Assembly (NCBI GenBank): GCA_003478935.1
Contig: QUFP01000079.1
Coordinates: 1-5,878 of the forward strand
From: Firmicutes bacterium AF25-13AC
GTDB lineage: Bacteria; Bacillota; Clostridia; Lachnospirales; Lachnospiraceae
Direction of reading: 5' to 3'
Length of the DNA stretch: 5,878 nt
Part shown: positions 1 to 5,666 of the stretch, in pieces
Position numbering within the stretch: position 1 is the stretch's first letter
Layout: each line of letters starts with the position of its first letter
The notes under the pieces: generated by a model
Told to the model about the DNA's origin: nothing
The model's input: the letters and a program-made list of their open reading frames with translations, nothing else
The model's database searches: none
Program-made: the position numbers and the translations under genes

Positions 1-326
1 ATATCGTTTATATCAAATGAAAACGGAAGATTTGTAATAATGTATTCAAATGTATTTGGAGCTGTTTTTATTTTGAGAACACGAAATTGAACGACACAAA
101 GGTGCTTACCATCAAGAAGCGGCTTAAAATGCGGAATATTCTTAGATGGATTCATGTAGTGATATACCTGAGTTTGCTCTTTCATGATTTTTGTCTTCTT
201 ATCTGTAAAAAAGCGTGTAACAGAGACATCGAACTCATCTTTGTCATCAGGAAGTTCATCTATAAAGGATGAGAGCATACTTTTGCTGGAGGATGGAGAT
301 TTTACCCGGAAAACATAGTTTAAACG
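1..326 (-). pseudogene. IS4-family transposase fragment, truncated at its N-terminal side
   Basis: The minus strand is open for 108 codons from 326 down to the window edge and reads like the catalytic (DDE) region of an IS4-family transposase. Recognisable stretches are NYVFRVKS at the right end, VVQFRVLKIK (about a third of the way in from the left edge) and EYIITNLPF near the left edge. The pattern of 'V-FRV-K' followed by 'YE-I-TNLP' is typical of this family as I remember it; no search was run. The right end has no start codon and runs directly into a hairpin repeat at 327, so the N-terminal part of the gene is missing. The C-terminal part continues beyond position 1. A small plus-strand open frame at 87-272 is only a shadow of this gene. 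The fragment is probably inactive, although the rest of the element cannot be seen. Family call fairly confident, exact IS unknown. Confidence 0.75.
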
Positions 327-352
327 AAAAAAGTGCCAGACCCCCGGTACTA
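327..352 (+). repeat. REP-like 20-bp hairpin repeat, copy 1 (core 333-352)
   Basis: The core reads GTGCCAGACCCCCGGTACTA and is preceded by six A residues (327-332). AGTGCC and GGTACT can pair with one G-T wobble around an 8-nt loop. Copies occur at 1595-1614, 1858-1877 and 5667-5686, all in this orientation. This copy sits exactly where the transposase reading frame loses its homologous part. Read on the minus strand it is a one-mismatch hairpin followed by T6, so it could also act as a weak terminator for leftward transcription. It resembles REP elements spread by RAYT (Y1) transposases, but no such gene is present. Confidence 0.75.
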
Positions 353-530
353 AACTGTAAACGCGAGATGAACAAAATATGACTAAAAAGTCGAATATAG
401 TCGAATTAGCGTCTGTATTAGGCAAGATAAAGCCGTGTGAATTCACACACGGTAGCTGCTCAAATCTTCACACACCTCTCCGTGGTGAGCAGCAGGCAAC
501 GGTCGTATGACTGGCTGAGATGTGAAGGAA
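333..530 (+). repeat. Leader repeat copy 1, about 200 bp, upstream of the HEPN gene
   Basis: This stretch recurs at 1858-2058 with about 90% identity by eye, including a 48-nt block (457-504) that is identical in both copies. It starts with the 20-bp hairpin repeat and ends at TGTGAAGGAA, just before each downstream gene's own ribosome binding site and start. After it the two loci diverge into unrelated genes. It holds several potential RNA stems, which are described in the separate entry for 433-528. It could be a 5' untranslated regulatory leader, part of a mobile element, or a recombination tract; the sequence alone does not separate these. I found no clear sigma-A promoter. The best pair in the repeat is CTGTAA and TATGAC, 17 bp apart (355-383), which is weak. 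Confidence 0.8.
433..528 (+). promoter_or_regulatory. Putative structured 5' leader RNA with crossing stems (copy 1)
   Basis: Potential stems are CCGTGTG 433-439 with CACACGG 446-452; GCTGCTCA 455-462 with TGAGCAGC 486-493; TCTTCACA 465-472 with TGTGAAGG 521-528; and CGGTC 500-504 with GACTG 509-513. A further GACT/AGTC hairpin lies upstream at 381-392. The second and third stems cross, so they form either a pseudoknot or two mutually exclusive states. The third stem's 3' strand contains GAAGG, a Shine-Dalgarno-like sequence close to the HEPN start, so refolding could affect translation. In the other copy the first stem is kept although its loop changes from six to eight bases, and the CGGTC stem is kept through a C-to-T change that swaps a G-C for a G-T pair. 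I do not recognise a known riboswitch. Function is inferred. Confidence 0.4.
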
Positions 531-547
531 AAGGTAGGGATTCCACT

Positions 548-1501
548 ATGAAGCTATATCATAAAATTTTTAAGAACCGTGCTGATATGTCAGTGTATCT
601 TGAAAACATGAATCCACTTATCTCATATGACGAAGAACTTTTGAATTGTTTAACCAATGCTCGTAATACAGATGAGCTTCACGATGCAAAGTGCTCTGTT
701 TTGAGAGACTTTCATGATATATATGCTTTTGATGTAGGTGATGCAGAATTTCCAGAACCTGTAGGACATTTTGATGACGAGGAAGAAAAAAGCAAATTTA
801 TCCGGAAAAAAATATTGTTACAGGACACAGTGTTATATCTTGGCAGCGTGTACAAAAAGTACCATTCTATAATTTATCAGACGCATAATAGATTGCCGGA
901 AATCGAATTGAAAAAATTGGCGATAGATTATAACGAGATATACCGAAAAGCAATGGAAGATTACATTGCTGCACTTGTTACAGGAGAACAGCACGCCGTG
1001 ACAGCCAGTTTCGTATTGCCGTCGCTGATTGAGCAAGGATTAGGAATGGCGCTACAAAATAGGATGCTGTTCAAGTGCATAATGCAGTTGAACGATTTGG
1101 CGGAAGAAGAAAAGAATGTAATTGAGCCATTCTTACACAATGATAAGATGCTTTTCTATGGAACAGAAAAATATACCATGGAGAAGTTATACAGGCTTTT
1201 TGTTGAAAAAGGTGTCTTAAAGAATACTCCAGACAATGAAATGATACTGACGGGAGTGTGTCTAAAAGGAAAGAGAAAATTGACTCGGACGCTGGGCAGA
1301 TTACTGAATAGTAATTTCGCTAGTGAAGAAATACTTCCGGAATACTTAGATGCCATGCAAAAATTCTTTATTGAACTCAATATTAGAAACTGCATCATGC
1401 ATGGACTGGGGGAAACGTTTGACTATCTTAATATTGGATTGGCAGCCATTATGTTTCAAATGCTGTGGGACATAGTGGATTACGAGATATTTAAGGATTA
1501 A
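548..1501 (+). CDS. HEPN-domain protein, probable abortive-infection RNase (DUF4209-like)
   Basis: A 317-residue protein. The strongest clue is RNCIMHG at residues 280-286, which fits the HEPN RNase motif R-x4-H (Arg280, His285). It is followed by a hydrophobic helix that runs almost to the C-terminus. An earlier helix with LPSLIEQGL (around 157-165) resembles the first helix of DUF4209-type HEPN domains, which carries a conserved Glu. In known HEPN toxins such an Arg/His pair cleaves RNA; activity here is inferred. The first ~150 residues are charged, alpha-helical in appearance and not recognised. No signal peptide or membrane segment is seen, so it is likely cytoplasmic. The frame is open upstream to 437, but that part is the leader repeat shared with another gene; ATG 548 has GGTAGGG (533-539) eight bases before it and is preferred. 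Its last codons (EIFKD, stop) are echoed at 3736-3753, upstream of the zinc-ribbon gene, suggesting that a relative once sat there. Confidence 0.7.
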   Translation: MKLYHKIFKNRADMSVYLENMNPLISYDEELLNCLTNARNTDELHDAKCSVLRDFHDIYAFDVGDAEFPEPVGHFDDEEEKSKFIRKKILLQDTVLYLGSVYKKYHSIIYQTHNRLPEIELKKLAIDYNEIYRKAMEDYIAALVTGEQHAVTASFVLPSLIEQGLGMALQNRMLFKCIMQLNDLAEEEKNVIEPFLHNDKMLFYGTEKYTMEKLYRLFVEKGVLKNTPDNEMILTGVCLKGKRKLTRTLGRLLNSNFASEEILPEYLDAMQKFFIELNIRNCIMHGLGETFDYLNIGLAAIMFQMLWDIVDYEIFKD

Positions 1502-1536
1502 TAGTGAATAAAAAGAGGTGAATTGAACTTGACGAT
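1484..1536 (+). repeat. 3' joint repeat copy 1: HEPN gene end plus start of a lost gene
   Basis: These 53 bases match 3736-3787 at about 47 positions with one gap. They cover the last codons and stop of the HEPN gene, an AGAGGTG ribosome binding site (1514-1520) and TTGACGAT (1529-1536), which equals the start of the zinc-ribbon gene at 3780. From 1537 the match stops and an insertion-sequence end begins. I read this as the first three codons of a zinc-ribbon gene whose remainder was deleted. Confidence 0.75.
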
Positions 1537-1588
1537 GGGGTGCGGACGCTTTCTTGGACCTGAATTAAGCAATTCCAAGCAGACTGTG
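1537..1588 (-). mobile_element. Solo right end of an IS3-like element, inverted
   Basis: The reverse complement of this segment closely matches the right end of the decayed element at 5562-5750. Shared parts include GGGGTGCGGACGC, TTTCTTGGACCTGAA and TTAAGCAATTCCAAG, matched in 5701-5750. No transposase frame lies beside it, so only the terminus remains. It abuts the cut start of the lost zinc-ribbon gene on the left and a hairpin repeat on the right. A deletion that began inside or beside the element explains this arrangement. Confidence 0.7.
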
Positions 1589-1614
1589 AAAAAAGTGCCA
1601 GCCCCCCGGTACTA
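1589..1614 (+). repeat. REP-like 20-bp hairpin repeat, copy 2 (core 1595-1614)
   Basis: GTGCCAGCCCCCCGGTACTA after six A residues, with the same stem arms as the copy at 333. It immediately follows the solo insertion-sequence end. Unlike the copies at 333 and 1858 it is not followed by the leader sequence, which shows that the 20-mer is a unit of its own. Confidence 0.75.
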
Positions 1615-1850
1615 CAGCGCAACTTATCAAGAGAGTGAAAAAATAAGATGACAACTGTTGTATTTAGTGCTATACTTAATCCAGTGTCAAGGGTAAGTAT
1701 ACCTCATTAAATATGTTCAAAATGTTAACATGCACGAAAAACGGCTGTTGTCAGAATATTCTGATAAATACCTACAAAAACAGGCTATGAAAACCGCATA
1801 AACCTAGGTTTTTGAAGGGGTACCGTAGAATTGAGGTATAAGCCCGGTAT
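1615..1850. other. Unassigned intergenic DNA with a 14-bp palindrome
   Basis: No gene can be supported in this stretch. It contains a perfect 14-bp palindrome, TCAGAATATTCTGA (1751-1764), and a 12-bp one, AAACCTAGGTTT (1800-1811). Two very short plus-strand frames exist. ATG 1648 gives MTTVVFSAILNPVSRVSIPH and stops at 1710; ATG 1730 gives 23 residues ending at a TAA at 1799-1801. Neither has a good ribosome binding site and I recognise neither. The stretch lies between two hairpin repeats and is probably remnant mobile-element or degenerated coding DNA. Confidence 0.4.
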
Positions 1851-1851
1851 A

Positions 1852-1877
1852 AAAAAAGTGCCAGCCCCCTGGTACTA
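1852..1877 (+). repeat. REP-like 20-bp hairpin repeat, copy 3 (core 1858-1877)
   Basis: GTGCCAGCCCCCTGGTACTA preceded by a run of seven A residues (1851-1857). It forms the left edge of the second leader copy, exactly as the copy at 333 does for the first. The stem arms are unchanged; differences from the other copies fall only in the loop. Confidence 0.75.
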
Positions 1878-2058
1878 AACTGTAAACGCAAAATGAACAA
1901 AATATGACTAAAAAAGTCGAATGCTGTCGAATTAGTGTCTGTATTAGGCAAAATAACGCCGTGTGGATAGATTCACACGGTAGATGCTCAAATCTTCACA
2001 CACCTCTCCGTGGTGAGCAGCAGGCAACGGTCTTATGATTGGCTGAGATGTGAAGGAA
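1858..2058 (+). repeat. Leader repeat copy 2, upstream of the small gene and abiH
   Basis: Second copy of the ~200-bp leader at 333-530. Matching stems are CCGTGTG 1959-1965 with CACACGG 1974-1980 around an 8-nt loop; GATGCTCA 1983-1990 with TGAGCAGC 2014-2021, which has one mismatch here; CTTCACA 1994-2000 with TGTGAAG 2049-2055; and CGGTC 2028-2032 with GATTG 2037-2041. The CGGTC stem survives its base change as a G-T pair. Homology fades after TGTGAAGGAA, although a little similarity continues to the start codon. Being placed before a different gene set suggests either a shared regulatory leader or a recombination arm. Confidence 0.8.
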
Positions 2059-2078
2059 GAATTAAGGAATCCAAGACA

Positions 2079-2345
2079 ATGACAGATAATGAGATTTTTC
2101 AATTAGCTGAAAAGTTTAGAAGTGCCATATTGAGGGCAAATGTGAATGGTGAGTTCTTTAGAGACGGTTTTATTGAACTGTTTCCAAGAGGCAACTTTGG
2201 AATAGTCTGCAATAAGCAATTTCGATTGAATGGTGAACCTTTAGAAATTACACCAGATGATTGGACACCATATTTCTTGGGAGAAAACGGCATCCAGAGG
2301 AAAAAGCAAATTGCATACGAGAAAATCATGAAATATGTAGATTGA
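2079..2345 (+). CDS. Small hypothetical protein preceding AbiH, possibly internally deleted
   Basis: An 88-residue acidic to neutral protein with no membrane segment, signal peptide or zinc-binding cysteines. The start at ATG 2079 has AAGGA (2064-2068) ten bases upstream. The frame is open back to GTG 2010, but that extension is leader repeat. The N-terminal third (NEIFQLAEKFRSAI, then DGFIELFPRGNFG) vaguely recalls larger unnamed proteins of about 190 residues that have an 'FPRG-CGD' motif near the N-terminus. Here the cysteine and aspartate are absent and the protein ends early, so it may be a shortened relative; that resemblance is from memory and weak. It lies 34 bp upstream of abiH on the same strand, so the two are probably co-transcribed and it could be a partner or an antitoxin. 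Existence is moderately likely; function is unknown. Confidence 0.55.
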   Translation: MTDNEIFQLAEKFRSAILRANVNGEFFRDGFIELFPRGNFGIVCNKQFRLNGEPLEITPDDWTPYFLGENGIQRKKQIAYEKIMKYVD

Positions 2346-2379
2346 GAAAATATCGTAAAGACAAGGGAGGTCAAAAATA

Positions 2380-3732
2380 ATGTCACGATCAAATTATAGA
2401 AATCTCATAATTATAGGTAATGGATTTGACTGTTGGCAAGGCATCCCAACATCATATGAAAAATTCAGAGTTTATTATAATGAGCATATTGAAGAAGTTG
2501 CAAGTAAACTCGGATACAGCTTTTATACAATAAAAGATACTGCGGGAATAGAAAAGAAAGTCACTGCGGTCGAATTGATATACGGGAATCCGTTTGAGCC
2601 AAATCAACTGGAAAATGATTTCTTCTGGAATTTGGAAGCGAGAATGGACAAAATAGATGATCAGATTATAAATCTGTATTTTGGGAGAAGTGTAGAGGGC
2701 AGAAAAAAGTTAAGCCAAGCGGTTGATGAAGCCATAACACTTTTACGCCGATTGTTCTGCGATTGGGTTATGACATTTAATATAGAGGAAAAAAGTAGTG
2801 GCTTTAGATTTCCAGATGATTGTTTTATTATAAACTTTAATTATACAGATACATTGGAAAAACGGTTTGGAGTGAAATTTAAAAATGACTTTCATATTCA
2901 TGGAGTTGCAACTGATCCAGAATCGATTGTTGTTGGTCATTCCACACATCCAGAAGAACCATTCAAAGAGTTAATTGAACGAAAGATAATGGAACCGTTA
3001 GATCCAACAAAAGGATTACCAAGAATTGATGGATTATATGCAGTGGAAGATGCCCTCTACCGGACAGATAAACATACAGCGGATCGGATTGATGCTTTAT
3101 GCGTTGCACTGATGAAGAACGGAGTTCATATCGAAGATATAGAGAACATTTATGTTTTGGGGCACTCTTTTGCAGAAGCAGATATGCCTTATTTTGAATT
3201 CATCAATGCTGTCACACGGTGTGGGTGTAACTATGAAAAATTGTCTGCAGTAGGACATATTAATCTTGGACTTTTACAATCTTTTGAGGGAGATGACGGT
3301 GAGCAATGTCTTTTGGATTTTATTGTGCAAAATTTTCAGTATGCCACGCACCACAGAAGGCGTATGCTTCCAAGTGAAAAAGATATCTTTGCAAATGAAG
3401 GAAAAGACACACTACCATATTCAGAAAGAGATGCGAAAGATGCCGTAATGCAGAGATTCTGGCTTGAGCAGGCGGGAAGAACTCAAAATGTGTTGACCGA
3501 ATTGTCAAAGCAATATGGTGTTCCAATTCCTGAAGGATGTCATTCCATATTGGGTTATATGGATTATGTTGGCTACGGGCATGACCAGAGGAAAAGAAAT
3601 GCATCGTGGCATGTCAGCTGTTTTTCCGATGCAGACAGAAAAAGAGTTAAAAAAGTACTAAAAGACTTCCGCGTAAAAAGTTACACGATGCATGCCATGA
3701 TAGATGATTGCATCGCAGATTTCGCATTATAA
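2380..3732 (+). CDS. abiH: AbiH-family abortive infection protein
   Basis: A 450-residue protein with the family's hallmarks in order: NLIIIGNGFD at 8-17 followed by the G-PTSYEKF segment; FNYTDTLE at 153-160; HIHG at 172-175 with VVGHS at 184-188; and VLGHSFAEAD at 259-268. AbiH was described in lactococci as a phage-exclusion protein; its biochemical activity is not settled in my knowledge. The order GNGFD, NYTDTLE, HIHG parallels the G-G, TxNYD and HG motifs of SIR2-like NAD-binding proteins, so a nucleotide-binding fold is a reasonable inference. From about residue 324 a C-terminal part of ~125 residues follows, starting with a basic HHRRR patch. ATG 2380 has GGGAGG (2365-2370) nine bases upstream, an excellent ribosome binding site. 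The gene is 34 bp after the small gene and 47 bp before the zinc-ribbon gene, so all three may form an operon. It appears full-length and intact. Confidence 0.92.
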   Translation: MSRSNYRNLIIIGNGFDCWQGIPTSYEKFRVYYNEHIEEVASKLGYSFYTIKDTAGIEKKVTAVELIYGNPFEPNQLENDFFWNLEARMDKIDDQIINLYFGRSVEGRKKLSQAVDEAITLLRRLFCDWVMTFNIEEKSSGFRFPDDCFIINFNYTDTLEKRFGVKFKNDFHIHGVATDPESIVVGHSTHPEEPFKELIERKIMEPLDPTKGLPRIDGLYAVEDALYRTDKHTADRIDALCVALMKNGVHIEDIENIYVLGHSFAEADMPYFEFINAVTRCGCNYEKLSAVGHINLGLLQSFEGDDGEQCLLDFIVQNFQYATHHRRRMLPSEKDIFANEGKDTLPYSERDAKDAVMQRFWLEQAGRTQNVLTELSKQYGVPIPEGCHSILGYMDYVGYGHDQRKRNASWHVSCFSDADRKRVKKVLKDFRVKSYTMHAMIDDCIADFAL

Positions 3733-3735
3733 GGT

Positions 3736-3787
3736 GAGATATTTAAGGAGTAATAGCAAATAAAAGGGGTGAATTGAACTTGACGAT
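3736..3787 (+). repeat. 3' joint repeat copy 2: ghost of a HEPN gene end
   Basis: Matches 1484-1536. Bases 3736-3753 (GAG ATA TTT AAG GAG TAA) read EIFKE and stop, like the EIFKD end of the HEPN gene, but here they follow the abiH stop (3730-3732) and are not translated as part of a gene. This indicates that a HEPN-like gene once preceded the zinc-ribbon gene and was replaced by the small gene plus abiH, or that the region served as a recombination arm. The 3' part carries the AAGGGGTG (3764-3771) ribosome binding site of the zinc-ribbon gene, eight bases before TTG 3780. Confidence 0.75.
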
Positions 3788-5549
3788 TAAGTTTTCGATG
3801 GATCGTATTAAAAATATGGATCAGCTCTATACATGGACACCTACTTATTCAGAGGAGTTTGCTTGTCCAGGCGAAGAAGAACATTATCATGGAACCGACT
3901 ATTGCAAACAGGTTATTGCTGATGTGTTGGCTGCCATGAATTGGGGAACGCAGAAATATCTTGGTTCGTTGGATCGCATTGCAAACGAAGTGTTTAATGT
4001 AAATTCATCTGAGGGGATAAATTATCGTATTGAATTTGCGATCAATACATATGAGAAAAAAGCTGCAAGACTTGAGTGTACGATTACTGGGCTAGAAACG
4101 GAAAACTACGATCAAAGGCTTGAAGAATTAAAGATTGCTTTGAAAAATAGACTGGCTCCAGATTGGGAAGTGTGTACTTGGCTGGTTGATATGCAATCCG
4201 CACGGCTTTGCAAAGAAGCATACGAAAAGGCGTTTGTTATTGAAAATAACGTTCGTGCTTTTGCAAGTAAAGTTTTAATTCATTTTCTTGGTGCTGATTG
4301 GCTTAGTAAGCCTGGCTTAGAAAAACAGTCTGAGTCCGTAAAGAACTTAAAAGGAAAATTCATCCAGCGTGTGCCAGAATTTGATAATATCAATACGGAT
4401 TTTCTGTCGATGACATTGGAAACTTTATTTGGGGTTTTATTTGATGGCGTTACATACAATGCTGAATTTGTGTTGAATAGAGACCAATACGATAAACTTT
4501 TCAATATGGCTTCTAAGAATGTAAGTGGACAGAATATTGCGGAATATATTAAATCTAAACGAACTGTAGAAAAAAGCATCTGGAGTGATTTGTTTGTCCC
4601 GTTTATTGATGAGCCAGAAAAATTTAAGGATGCAACACATAAATTTATCGAAGATAGAAATCACGTTGCACATAGCAAAGTTTTATCATGGAGTGCTTAT
4701 CAAGTCATTCTAAAAGATTTTGAAAAAATGGATGAGCAGATACGAAACGCTGATGCCAAATTCGATATGGAAGAGACATCAGATGAACTATTAGACACAT
4801 GGAGTGCGGAAGAAGAACAACAACGAAATGAAAGAGAATATTATCGTGAACGTTTAGCAAGCGAAACTGGAATTAATATTCTGGATGAAAGCGATATAGA
4901 AAATCAATTTGATGAAACGCTCCACGACTTATATAGCGATGTTTTCAAGCAGTATCATTTGGATGTACGCTATGAAATTTCTGATTTCCAGACACCGAAT
5001 GAGGAAAATTGCTTTACGGTGACATCCCCGGTACTTGAAGACGGATCACTGCGAGTAGATGTTGTGGCTAATTATACCATTGATGACGACCTTGGCGAAG
5101 ATAGTGTCTGCAAAATAGAATGCAGAGACGGGGAAGGAAAAACTATTTGTTCGGCAGAAATCAGATTTCATAATGGAAATGGACACGAAGGCGAGGAAGG
5201 GCTTATGGAAGCTGATGAAGATTCTGAATATGATACTTCTGAATTAGAGGAACTTCGCGAGGAAATGTTCGAGTACATTGATGAAAAATTGAACCCATAT
5301 CCTAAAAAATTGGATGCGTATGTGTACGAAAATAAAGGCGATAACGTATGGACAGCAGATTTTGCATGCAGCCAGTGTGGGAAATTTGGTGTTTCTATCA
5401 ATGAGGAGTTCCTGCCAATTGGTCGTTGCTGCTATTGCGGTTGGGACAATGAACTGGAGAGGTGTGATCGATGTGGCCAATTGGTAGATGTAGACGTTTT
5501 AGAAAACGGACTTTGCCCGTCCTGTTCGGCATATATTGATAAGCAGTAA
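3780..5549 (+). CDS. HEPN-like protein with C-terminal double zinc ribbon
   Basis: A 589-residue soluble protein. RNHVAHS at 293-299 fits the HEPN R-x4-H RNase motif (Arg293, His298) in the sequence context typical of RNxxAH proteins. Before it lies a long helical region (1-290, not recognised). After it comes a very acidic stretch (about 315-375 and again 460-495) and a C-terminal module with four cysteine pairs: C530/C533, C550/C553, C562/C565 and C579/C582. These suit two zinc ribbons, which might bind nucleic acid or a partner. TTG 3780 is preferred over TTG 3774, which is only two bases from the ribosome binding site, and over ATG 3798, which is too far. The same site and TTGACGAT are preserved downstream of the HEPN gene at 1514-1536. 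The link to the HEPN gene and AbiH suggests defence. The HEPN call rests on the motif; the zinc ribbons are clear. Confidence 0.7.
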   Translation: MTIKFSMDRIKNMDQLYTWTPTYSEEFACPGEEEHYHGTDYCKQVIADVLAAMNWGTQKYLGSLDRIANEVFNVNSSEGINYRIEFAINTYEKKAARLECTITGLETENYDQRLEELKIALKNRLAPDWEVCTWLVDMQSARLCKEAYEKAFVIENNVRAFASKVLIHFLGADWLSKPGLEKQSESVKNLKGKFIQRVPEFDNINTDFLSMTLETLFGVLFDGVTYNAEFVLNRDQYDKLFNMASKNVSGQNIAEYIKSKRTVEKSIWSDLFVPFIDEPEKFKDATHKFIEDRNHVAHSKVLSWSAYQVILKDFEKMDEQIRNADAKFDMEETSDELLDTWSAEEEQQRNEREYYRERLASETGINILDESDIENQFDETLHDLYSDVFKQYHLDVRYEISDFQTPNEENCFTVTSPVLEDGSLRVDVVANYTIDDDLGEDSVCKIECRDGEGKTICSAEIRFHNGNGHEGEEGLMEADEDSEYDTSELEELREEMFEYIDEKLNPYPKKLDAYVYENKGDNVWTADFACSQCGKFGVSINEEFLPIGRCCYCGWDNELERCDRCGQLVDVDVLENGLCPSCSAYIDKQ

Positions 5550-5612
5550 GCAAAAGGAATAGGGGTGCGGACAATTTTTGGACCTAATGTTGAAAGATGT
5601 TAGGAGAAAGAA

Positions 5613-5666
5613 ATGAACAAGTATATCACCGAAGAAAAACAACAGGCAATCGACTTGGTGCATTAG
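5613..5666 (+). pseudogene. Transposase OrfA stub, 17 codons, interrupted by a hairpin repeat
   Basis: ATG 5613 with TAGGAG (5602-5607) upstream gives MNKYITEEKQQAIDLVH and then TAG (5664-5666), formed where the hairpin repeat at 5667 joins. The 'KY-EEKQQAI' opening is the usual beginning of an IS3-family OrfA helix-turn-helix protein. It is non-functional. The longer overlapping frame from 5597 is an artefact. Confidence 0.6.

Noticed and set aside
87..272. Plus-strand 61-residue open frame
   Set aside because: It lies opposite the minus-strand IS4 transposase fragment, which has family-like motifs over 108 codons; this frame has no ribosome binding site and no familiar sequence.
333..530. 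Leader as part of a group II intron
   Set aside because: The folded leader and the GTG-type opening made me consider it, but I see no domain V hairpin and no reverse transcriptase in the window.
437..547. Upstream start of the HEPN frame at ATG 437
   Set aside because: This part is within the leader repeat shared with an unrelated gene and overlaps a hairpin stem; ATG 548 has a well-placed ribosome binding site.
333..2058. CRISPR array or integron attC sites
   Set aside because: Repeat units are few, far apart and ~200 bp or 20 bp without regular spacers; no cas gene or integrase is present.
2010..2078. GTG 2010 as start of the small gene
   Set aside because: No ribosome binding site precedes it and the sequence is leader repeat; ATG 2079 is better supported. 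The shared open frame is kept as a finding.
5026..5035. CCCCGGTACT inside the zinc-ribbon gene as a fifth hairpin repeat
   Set aside because: Only the right half matches; the GTGCC arm is altered to GTGAC and the spacing differs, so it is a chance match in coding DNA.
833..5480. Minus-strand frames of 67-99 codons opposite the four main genes
   Set aside because: They are shadows: no ribosome binding sites, no recognisable motifs, and the plus-strand genes over them have clear family features or good starts.
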